Positions 24,496 to 31,922 of a DNA stretch of 31,922 bases are shown piece by piece. This stretch comes from Faecalibacterium sp. CAG:1138. GTDB taxonomy: Bacteria; Bacillota; Clostridia; Christensenellales; CAG-917. A program made the position numbers and the translations under genes. Within the stretch, counting starts at the first letter, position 1, and the number at the start of each line of letters is the position of its first letter. The stretch covers positions 93,715 to 125,636 of the forward strand of contig HF988645.1 in assembly GCA_000434675.1 (NCBI GenBank), read 5' to 3'. Under the pieces are notes generated by a model that was not told the DNA's origin, searched no databases, and saw only the letters and a list, made by a program, of their open reading frames with translations.

Positions 24496-27400
24496 TTATC
24501 TGTCGATATCTGTCTTGGCGTCGACGATGGCTTTCATGTTTCTGTACTGCGCCGCTTTCTTGAGGGAGATGACCATGACGCCCGCCGCCAGCAGGAATCC
24601 GAGCACGCCCAGCAGAATATAGATGACCGTCTTGTTCAGAATGGCTTCTTTTACGAAAGCATAGTAGCCGAGGTCCTGCGTTTCGAAAACGACGCTGTCG
24701 CCCTCGAAGGTGCAATTTACGTAGCCTATGATTTCGCCCGAGGAGTTAACTCTCGCCAGTTTGACGTTGCTTCCCGCAATGCCTGCCGGGAGTTGCAATT
24801 TGACGGTAACAGGGCCGCTGAACGCATTGCTCTCCACTCCGTTGTTGATAACTGCCAGTTTTGTGAGGAAGATGAGGCTTTCGTCCGCAGAAAGCACGTT
24901 GCCTTCGGACATGGCTTTCCAGATGTTGGTCGCGCCGGCGGATTTTTCCGCTTCTTCCAAGGACGCGTAATGCACGTAGGTAAGCTCGGTGTCCACAGGT
25001 ATAATAGTTGGCGTGCCTTCGGATTTCGGAGTTACCGTGATCTTGTTGATGCTGCCGCCGGTTACGGACGATTGTCCGATGATAAGCGTGCCCGTGAGGC
25101 CCACACCCGTGGTGCGTTTGACGACGTAGTTGCCTTCTTTTCCGCCCACCAGCGTGATTTCATAGACGTAAGAACCGACCTCGTACGGAGCTTCGCCCGA
25201 ATTTGCCGCGTCCGGATATTCCGGATCGTAAACAATTTGGCTGTCGTTTGCGCCGTAGAAATATCTGACTGCAACGTAAACGCCCTGTTCGGACAAAATG
25301 TCCTTGTTGGCGACCGAGTAAACGATCTGTTTTGCGTTGCCGTCAAAGATGAACTGATCCTTTTCCACCGTAACGCTGACGGTTGCCTTGTTGATGACGA
25401 AGGTGCGTTCAACGCTCTTTGCGGTGTTGTAGTTGTTGTTTGCGGAGCCGTCGAACTCTGCCCAGACCGAATAGGTGCCCGCGTTTGTCGGAGCGTCTTT
25501 CGTAGGACGAGCGTTGGCGTTGGATTTGTCGAGATACCACACGGTAACTTCAAGGCCCTGCACTCCGTTCACTCTGCCGGAAACCGAATGAGGTCTGCCG
25601 TCGTAGGTTACGCTGTCGTAGCCGTAAACTTCGACGTTGAGGTCGGCCTTCGTGATATACAAAATGCCGTAGAGTTCCTGACTCTTGCTGCCTTCGTGGC
25701 TGACGACGGCCTTGATGTAGTAGGTGCCCACTTCCGTTGCGGCGGCAAGCGCTTCTTCTCCGTCGGCGCCGTAAGCGTCGTTTCTATAGACGAAGTAGCT
25801 GACCTTATAGTCAACGTTGGTGGTGATAACCTCCATGCTGACCGCCATACCGTAGTTGTATTTTGCGGTCTTGACGTATTTGCCGTTTTCTTCGGTGGCG
25901 TCTTTCCATCTGCTGCCCTCAACCTGGCTCTGCGAAACGATAACTTTTGCGGCGGTGTCGTATTCGAACTCATAGTTGGTTGCTTCGCCACCGAAAATGA
26001 CGATGGCGTATTCGCCGACCGCGCTGAAACGATTTGCTTCGGTGCTGAGGCGCGGAGTCTGTTTCAGAACGCTCTGATTGTCGCCGTTTTTGAAACCAGA
26101 GTAAACGATTTCGTTCAGAATAACTTCGTTGCCCGCAATGACGTGGACGTCGGTGGTGCTGACGTAAAGTTTTGCAGGAGTTATCCTGACGGAGCCCGGC
26201 TTGGTGGAGAAATCGAAGCTCGACGACGCGGAAAAGCTCAGCGTTATGGAAGCGGAACCGACCTGAGTTTTTGCGTTTTGTTCGCAAACGACGATGGTTT
26301 TCGCAATATCCGCAATCTTTCTGTATTCCGCGGAAGTCGAAGCAAGTCTTACGCCGTTGACGGTGTAGTCGATGCCGACCTTGGACACGTCGAACACGCT
26401 GCCGTATTCCACTTCATAGCCGGTGCCTGCCACCGCGATTTCCACTTCTGCAGGTCTGATCCTTGCGCCGCAGGTGATGACGTTTGAACCGTTCAGAACG
26501 TAGTTGCGGTTGATTCTGTTGTCGCTGTAGATGCCTTCGACGACGAATTCGCAGCTGATGCTGCTGCCGACTGCCACGGACATATATCTTGCCGACAGGA
26601 AGCGAATTTCGATCTTTTCGCCGCCAGGCAAGGTTTCGTAGCTGATTCTGTAGTTGTTTTTGTCGATATCCATCGGTTGGGACGGATCGAGGTCGAGGAA
26701 GGAAAGCTCGTAAACGATAGGATCGATTTTGATATCCTTTCTGCCGAAAGACAGAACGTAAGGATAAATGGTCGCGCTTTCTTCAACGGTAACGAAATCC
26801 GCTTCGACGCCGCCGTCGTAGAGGCTGTAGTTGCGGTTGCTGCCGTCCTTGAGCCTTGCTTTGCCGATGACTTTGATTTTGTTATAAACGCCTTCCGAAA
26901 CGTACGCCACGTCGGACGATACGAACGCGTAGTCGTAAACCTCGAGTTCCACTCTGTCGCCGTCGTAAACGCCGCTTATGGAAGCTCTGGCAAAAGTTGC
27001 GGAGGTGGTTCCGTCGTAGTTCTTGTCTTCAAAGACCACTTCGTCGATTCTGACTTCGGCAGGTTTGATGTTGCCGGACATAATCATACCCGAAATGGTT
27101 TCGGACAAAACGTAGTTGGCAGCTCTCTCGCCGACGAGGCCTATGATATCGACGTAGGCGGTGTTCTCGCCTGCTTCGGTGCCGTTCCATTTGACAACGG
27201 ATTTAGGTTCCACAAGTCCCTTGTCGCTTTCGACTATGCCTTCGATTGCGTTCGGCTGGAAGCTGATGGAGCCGTCGGTGGTTTTGTCGTAGAACTTGTC
27301 GTTCAGAACGATTTTGCCGCTTTCGATGCTGATATTCTTAGGAGAAATGAGCGCTTCGGTGTAGTAAACGCCGCCCGAAACCCCCAAAATTACGTAGTTG

Positions 27401-30400
27401 GAAACGTCGTATTTCGGATCCGCGGAAAGCACGGAATCCGCCGCCACGGCGTCGGTCTGCGTAAGAGCGATGCCTGAAATGACGACTCTCTTTTGTGCAG
27501 GATTGCCGCGGTTGTCCAGAAGAACGTTGCCCGTTCCGTCCGCAAACATTGCCACGACTTCCCTGTTCCAGATGAACGCGTCGTTAAGGTTGATGCCCGT
27601 GCCGCCGTCTGCGCCCCAGGAGAGCGACGCGCTTTCGATGCCGATGGTGTTGTCGTCGGCGCCGGTGTAAATTCTGCCTTCTTCGAGCTTGACGCCCAAA
27701 ATAAGTTCGAGCGGAGTCACGTTAATTTCGTTGGAAAGCTCGGTGTCCAAAAATGCCGCGTTGTCTTCGATGTTCAGAACGTAGTTTGCCCAGCTGCCCG
27801 CGGTTCTCAAACCGTTCACAGTGTAGGTTGCGGTTCTGAGGCCGACGTTGACGTCGTCCAAAACGCCCGAAACGTCCAGGAACACGATGTCGCCGGAAGC
27901 GATGCCCTTGTTCTCTTCGAAGGTATAGCTGAATTTCAGATAGTCCAGAGCGCTCTTGCCGCTGAACACCATATCGTTGGCTTTGACGGATTTCAGAACC
28001 AGTTCGCGTTTGGTGATTTCGAGGCCGCTTTTCGTAAATCTGAAGGTAACTTTGTTTTTGTCGGAAGTAAGTCTTTCGACGGTGCCGTCTTCCACGAAGT
28101 CGACGTTCAGCGCCCAGTTTTCAAGGGCCACGGAAACGGTGAGAACCGCCGTGCGATCGGTGCCTGCGTTCTTATTGTCGTAAACGCCGGTAACGGTGAT
28201 TTTCACGCCGCTTTTCTTAAAGAGGTCAGGTATGCCCGCTTCCGCGCCGGTGATTGAGCCGGCTGGGATAGCGTCGGTGCCGTCGTAAACTTTGCCCGCA
28301 ATCTGAACGTCAAACGTGGACGCGTTGACGGTCCAGACGTATTTGGAGATAACCACTCCGTCCAAGGTGATGACGGAATCGGAAATCAATTCGTAGTAAT
28401 CGGCGTTTGCTCCGACGAGTTTGATGTTTTCGAACAAAACTTTTCTCGAACCGCTGTTAACGCTGTCGAAACGAACGCTTGCCGAAACGCTCACGTCGTC
28501 CGTGCCCACAACGTACGGAGAAACGTCGATGCCGCCTTCTGCGGCGTCGGTGCCGTCGTAAACTTTTTCGTATGCGTATGCGTCTTGGGAAGTGATTTTA
28601 ACAACCTTTCTTCCGACGACGAATTCAAAGCCTTCCGTAACGAAAACGATTTCGTAGTTTTCGGCCGCAAACCCTTTGGTTTCGACTTCGGTGTAAACGC
28701 CCGGAACCAAAATGGCAAGGTCGGACTTCACGGTGGCGGTGCCCACGGTTACGGACGAAACGTCGTCGCCGTTTCTGAAACCGTCGAAGGTGAAGGAAAC
28801 GGCAGGTCTGAGCGCGCCGTATTCCGCTTTGCCGGAAGCAAATTTGACGTTAAGGACTGCTTTTTTCACAACGTATTCGGCGTTTTGGAGCGAAACGTCG
28901 TAGTTTGCGCTTACGTCACCGCCGTTTTCGTCGGTTGCCACAGCCGAAACGACGCTTATAACGTAGCTGCCCGCATTCACTTCGTCGAAGCCCGCCAGTT
29001 CTGCGGCGAGGTTATGACCTTCCGCAAGGCCGCTTACGGTGTAATCCAAAACGGCAGGTACGTTGTCGCCGTACACTCTGTTCGCTCCCGCGACCGTGAG
29101 AACGACTTTTGCTTTTTCGACGACGTAAGTCAATTCTGCCGAGCCGAAATATGCAGGTTCGGTTTCGGTTGCCGCGCGCTTAACGATGACGGACACGACG
29201 TAGGAGCCGCTGTTTCTGATTTCGGTTGCGCCGACAAGGGAAACGGTAACTTCTCCGTCCGCCGCCGCAAATTCGGCGCCGTCAGCCGTCAAAGCGAGAA
29301 CGGAAGCAACGTCCACGGCTTTGCCGTCGTAGATTTTGCCGCTCGTCTTAAGGCTTATTTCAACGATTTTGCCTTTGCCGATAACCAAAGTGATTTCGCC
29401 GATAAGCTCGTATTCCGCAGGAAGTCCCGAAACGATGACCTTGAAGAAGCCTTCGCCGCCAGGAGTAACCGTTGCGCCGGTTTCGTCTTTGTAAGTCAAA
29501 GTAACCGCCGACGTTTCAGGGCCGCCCTCCACGAGGTTTTCAAAAGTGAGGCCTATGCTTGCAGGATCGGAAGTAACAGGATTTCCGGTCAGTTCTTCCA
29601 CAAGCACGTTTCTGCCGATTTTCGCGGTAACGCGTCTCGGAAGAACGGTTATTTTCTTTGCCGCCGAAAGATCGACGTTGTAGTTGGAAAGCGCAGCCGA
29701 AACGTTCGCCGCGAATTCGTCGGTCAGAACGTCGACTATGCCGACAGCCGTAAGAACGCCTGCGTGGTAGGAAGCGTATTCTTCAGGAATTGTTTCACCC
29801 GAAACGAGGCCTTCGAACGTAAGGATTGCGGTGAAGTCGTCGCCGTAGCGAGCTTCGTTTTCGACCTTAACGACGAGGTCTTTCTTTTCGATTTCGTATT
29901 TTCCGGACACGACGTCAACGGTGCCGAGCACGAAGTTTGCGCTCAGAATTTCGATTTCCGCCTTAACGTAGGAGTACTGCCCGACGTCCGTGCCCACTTC
30001 TCTTTCGATAACGGAAACGACGTAGTCTTTTTCGGTGATGAGCGCGTCGGAAGCGGAAACCGTCGGTTTGGCTTCGGCGTCGCCGTATTTGACTTTCACG
30101 TTTTCAACCGTGAAGTTGACCGTTCTCGGGGTTATAACGACCTTCTTGCTTACGTCGAAGGAAATCAGGTAGTTTGCGTTTTCCAAAGCTCCCGCAACGT
30201 CGGTGCTGTCGCCGGATTTGGTAACGGGAACAGGCAGATATTCGCCTGCGTTTTCGCCGATGAGGAATTTGACGTTAAGTCCGCTTACGTCGTCGCCTGC
30301 CGCCATGCTGCCGCCGGCAAGAACCGCGGAAACGTACAAGGTTTCGGCCGAATAGGTCACGGAGTACGTTTCAGGCTTCAACGTGATTTCGCGTTTGACG

Positions 30401-31922
30401 ATTTCAAATTCCGCCGCCTGATCGGCAAGAGTCACGACGTAGTTTTTGCCGCCGTTGCCGTCGGTTACCAAAATGCCCGAAACGTCGTATGCGTAGAAGC
30501 CCACGTTTTCGCCGCTTGCTCTCAAAAGGACGGAGGAAGCGTCAAGAACGTCGCTTCCGACAAGGCCCTCGACGTCAAAAGTAAGCGCGGAAGGATCGGC
30601 TTCGCCGTAAGTCTTCCATTGTCCGCCGCCCGGGATAACGGTAAGCGCGGCAGGGACCACGGAGAAAGCGATTTCGGTGTCCGTGAAGAAAACGTCTTTG
30701 TTGTTTTTGTAAGTTAAGGTGAACGAATAGTCGCCCGTGTTCAGGCCGGAAACGGACGAAAGGTCGTTTGCGGCGTAGGCGTACAAGTCGTCTATCGCTC
30801 TGCCGCCGGCGTCCTTAAGAACGGGAACCTGCGCCGCGCCGTTATAGACGAGGCTAGCATTTTCCGCAACAGGAGTAACCAGCAGTCTGAAGGAAGCCGC
30901 AAAAGAGATTTCCGACGGGTCGGCCGTCACGTCTTCCTTAAAGAGATCGACGGTGAATTCTCCGTCCGCGGTGAGCGAAACGGTTTTGCCGCCGTAAACG
31001 TAATCGAAGTCTTCGGCAAAAAATCTGTAGCCTGCGTCGGCGACGATTCTGCCGGAAACGACGTCGTTTCTTCTGTATTTTCTGTCGGCCTTATCGGTAA
31101 CGATTCTGCCGCCGTTTTCACCGGTGAGAGCGTTCATTTCCGCTTCAGCGCCGATTGTGTAAACGTTGGCGTCGGCCAAAAATTCGATAACGAGGTCGCT
31201 TGCGCTTCTGTTGCCCGCCTGATCGACGACGTAAAGAGTGATTTTACGAGTGCCGCCCATCGTGCTTCCCGAGAAGTCGAAAACGACGCGGTTGTCGGTA
31301 GGATTGAGAGCGTATTCCTCCGATCCTATCAAGGTGCCGCCGCGCTCGGTTACGGTGTAGTAAAGCATAACGCCGTCGCCGAGGCCGAGGCCTTCGTCCG
31401 AGTAGTCGAAGCTAACCGGCATAGTCCAGCCGTCCGTCAGCCAGTTGAAGCCTTTGGAAACGAGATAATCGTCAAAAGCGGTGATGGTCGGAAGCTCAGG
31501 GATCTTTTTGTCCACGTTGATTCGGTAAAGCTCGTCGCCCACTTCCACTTCTTCGCCGGTGCCTTTGACGGCTTTGAATTTGTATTCGAAGCTCTTGTAG
31601 CTGCCGCTCGGAACGGTAACGGCAAGAACGTCGCCTTCGGTCACGGTGTTTGCCGCGTCCCAGGTTGCGCCGCCGTCCACGGAGTACATAAACGTGGTGC
31701 CGCTGACGGTCTGACGAAGTCTGACGAAGGTTATCGAAACGTCTTTGTTCACCCATTCGCCGTCAGGATAGTTTGCGCCGTCGGAAGTGGTAACTTTGAT
31801 GTTTGCCACAGGGACGTCTTTATCCAGTTTCAGATTATACACCGGGGTTTCCGCGCTGCAGTTGCCTGCGCCGTCAACCGCCACGGCCTTGACCCTGTAG
31901 TAGCCGCTTCCTTTAGGGAAAG
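24496..31922 (-). CDS. giant membrane-anchored surface protein with Ig, YDG and MBG-type repeats (N-terminus beyond window)
   Basis: The frame is open from the right edge to TAA at 24496, at least 2474 residues. The GTG at 31884 is internal: the 12 codons before it read FPKGSGYYRVKA and continue an Ig-like module. Ig-like modules (VVDQAGNRSAS) come first. MBG-like modules follow (TYGEADPSALTFDVEGLVG, RYGDDFTAILTFEGLVSG, VYGDNVPAVLDYTVSGLAEG, EYGALRPAVSFTFDGF), then many YDG-type modules (VYDGTDAAEG, VYDGTDAIPAG, NYDGTTSAT, TYDGRPHS, VFDGNAKQ). A module near the end (VTVKLQLPAGIAGSNVKLA to FETQDLGYYAFVKE) precedes one transmembrane helix (IYILLGVLGFLLAAGVMVIS) and a short basic tail of about 21 residues. 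It is a tandem relative of the next gene. No LPXTG motif and no enzyme motif were recognised; the signal peptide must lie outside the window. Confidence 0.87.
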   Translation of the reverse strand, partial: FPKGSGYYRVKAVAVDGAGNCSAETPVYNLKLDKDVPVANIKVTTSDGANYPDGEWVNKDVSITFVRLRQTVSGTTFMYSVDGGATWDAANTVTEGDVLAVTVPSGSYKSFEYKFKAVKGTGEEVEVGDELYRINVDKKIPELPTITAFDDYLVSKGFNWLTDGWTMPVSFDYSDEGLGLGDGVMLYYTVTERGGTLIGSEEYALNPTDNRVVFDFSGSTMGGTRKITLYVVDQAGNRSASDLVIEFLADANVYTIGAEAEMNALTGENGGRIVTDKADRKYRRNDVVSGRIVADAGYRFFAEDFDYVYGGKTVSLTADGEFTVDLFKEDVTADPSEISFAASFRLLVTPVAENASLVYNGAAQVPVLKDAGGRAIDDLYAYAANDLSSVSGLNTGDYSFTLTYKNNKDVFFTDTEIAFSVVPAALTVIPGGGQWKTYGEADPSALTFDVEGLVGSDVLDASSVLLRASGENVGFYAYDVSGILVTDGNGGKNYVVTLADQAAEFEIVKREITLKPETYSVTYSAETLYVSAVLAGGSMAAGDDVSGLNVKFLIGENAGEYLPVPVTKSGDSTDVAGALENANYLISFDVSKKVVITPRTVNFTVENVKVKYGDAEAKPTVSASDALITEKDYVVSVIEREVGTDVGQYSYVKAEIEILSANFVLGTVDVVSGKYEIEKKDLVVKVENEARYGDDFTAILTFEGLVSGETIPEEYASYHAGVLTAVGIVDVLTDEFAANVSAALSNYNVDLSAAKKITVLPRRVTAKIGRNVLVEELTGNPVTSDPASIGLTFENLVEGGPETSAVTLTYKDETGATVTPGGEGFFKVIVSGLPAEYELIGEITLVIGKGKIVEISLKTSGKIYDGKAVDVASVLALTADGAEFAAADGEVTVSLVGATEIRNSGSYVVSVIVKRAATETEPAYFGSAELTYVVEKAKVVLTVAGANRVYGDNVPAVLDYTVSGLAEGHNLAAELAGFDEVNAGSYVISVVSAVATDENGGDVSANYDVSLQNAEYVVKKAVLNVKFASGKAEYGALRPAVSFTFDGFRNGDDVSSVTVGTATVKSDLAILVPGVYTEVETKGFAAENYEIVFVTEGFEFVVGRKVVKITSQDAYAYEKVYDGTDAAEGGIDVSPYVVGTDDVSVSASVRFDSVNSGSRKVLFENIKLVGANADYYELISDSVITLDGVVISKYVWTVNASTFDVQIAGKVYDGTDAIPAGSITGAEAGIPDLFKKSGVKITVTGVYDNKNAGTDRTAVLTVSVALENWALNVDFVEDGTVERLTSDKNKVTFRFTKSGLEITKRELVLKSVKANDMVFSGKSALDYLKFSYTFEENKGIASGDIVFLDVSGVLDDVNVGLRTATYTVNGLRTAGSWANYVLNIEDNAAFLDTELSNEINVTPLELILGVKLEEGRIYTGADDNTIGIESASLSWGADGGTGINLNDAFIWNREVVAMFADGTGNVLLDNRGNPAQKRVVISGIALTQTDAVAADSVLSADPKYDVSNYVILGVSGGVYYTEALISPKNISIESGKIVLNDKFYDKTTDGSISFQPNAIEGIVESDKGLVEPKSVVKWNGTEAGENTAYVDIIGLVGERAANYVLSETISGMIMSGNIKPAEVRIDEVVFEDKNYDGTTSATFARASISGVYDGDRVELEVYDYAFVSSDVAYVSEGVYNKIKVIGKARLKDGSNRNYSLYDGGVEADFVTVEESATIYPYVLSFGRKDIKIDPIVYELSFLDLDPSQPMDIDKNNYRISYETLPGGEKIEIRFLSARYMSVAVGSSISCEFVVEGIYSDNRINRNYVLNGSNVITCGARIRPAEVEIAVAGTGYEVEYGSVFDVSKVGIDYTVNGVRLASTSAEYRKIADIAKTIVVCEQNAKTQVGSASITLSFSASSSFDFSTKPGSVRITPAKLYVSTTDVHVIAGNEVILNEIVYSGFKNGDNQSVLKQTPRLSTEANRFSAVGEYAIVIFGGEATNYEFEYDTAAKVIVSQSQVEGSRWKDATEENGKYVKTAKYNYGMAVSMEVITTNVDYKVSYFVYRNDAYGADGEEALAAATEVGTYYIKAVVSHEGSKSQELYGILYITKADLNVEVYGYDSVTYDGRPHSVSGRVNGVQGLEVTVWYLDKSNANARPTKDAPTNAGTYSVWAEFDGSANNNYNTAKSVERTFVINKATVSVTVEKDQFIFDGNAKQIVYSVANKDILSEQGVYVAVRYFYGANDSQIVYDPEYPDAANSGEAPYEVGSYVYEITLVGGKEGNYVVKRTTGVGLTGTLIIGQSSVTGGSINKITVTPKSEGTPTIIPVDTELTYVHYASLEEAEKSAGATNIWKAMSEGNVLSADESLIFLTKLAVINNGVESNAFSGPVTVKLQLPAGIAGSNVKLARVNSSGEIIGYVNCTFEGDSVVFETQDLGYYAFVKEAILNKTVIYILLGVLGFLLAAGVMVISLKKAAQYRNMKAIVDAKTDIDR

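Noticed and set aside
31882..31884. GTG as start codon of the upstream giant gene
   Set aside because: The frame stays open to the window edge with Ig-like sequence before it, and no signal peptide or ribosome site is present.
16944..31922. Sortase-type cell-wall anchoring of the giant proteins
   Set aside because: No LPXTG-like motif precedes either C-terminal helix, and one protein has a roughly 197-residue tail after its helix, unlike sorting signals.

Overview
The window looks like a chromosomal segment of a Bacillota bacterium, most likely an uncultured gut-type Clostridia member. This is inferred from PyrR-type RNA attenuation, TTGACA/TATAAT promoters with AGGAGG-like ribosome sites, U-tailed hairpin terminators, a NifU-like/GGGtGRT gene pair, and giant surface proteins built from YDG/MBG-type repeats. 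Base composition is close to balanced, and sense codons TTA, CTA and TCA are strongly avoided. I see no tRNA, rRNA, insertion sequence, phage gene or CRISPR array. No gap between genes exceeds about 300 bases.

Left part (1-10.1 kb, all minus strand). tyrS and a YigZ/IMPACT gene form a coupled pair with a clean promoter and a terminator. Next comes a 1902-residue lipoprotein (a Big_3-like Ig module, about 12 FN3-like modules, then GLUG-like repeats) with its own promoter. It is followed by recX, an S58/P1-family self-processing peptidase that overlaps recX, and a GDSAGG/HGGG esterase cut by the window edge.

Middle part (10.1-16.9 kb). A strongly signalled plus-strand operon carries a NifU-like scaffold protein and a GGGtGRT protein. 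It converges on two minus-strand DUF1508 (YegP-like) genes, one soluble and one membrane-anchored. Pyrimidine salvage follows: upp on the plus strand, converging on pyrR-uraA on the minus strand. The pyrR-uraA leader contains a complete PyrR attenuator: promoter, PyrR binding loop, antiterminator and terminator.

Right part (16.9-31.9 kb, minus strand). Two tandem genes encode giant exported proteins of more than 2470 and 2467 residues. Both are made of Ig-like, YDG and MBG-like repeats and end in a similar pre-membrane module and one transmembrane helix, with no LPXTG motif. The downstream one has a roughly 197-residue charged and proline-rich cytoplasmic tail containing a 24-bp tandem repeat (12 units, 7 identical). 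The upstream one is cut at its N-terminus by the window edge.

The least understood elements are the NifU-like/GGGtGRT operon, the membrane-anchored DUF1508 protein and the two giant surface proteins. Housekeeping functions (tyrS, recX, upp, pyrR, uraA, yigZ) are ordinary.
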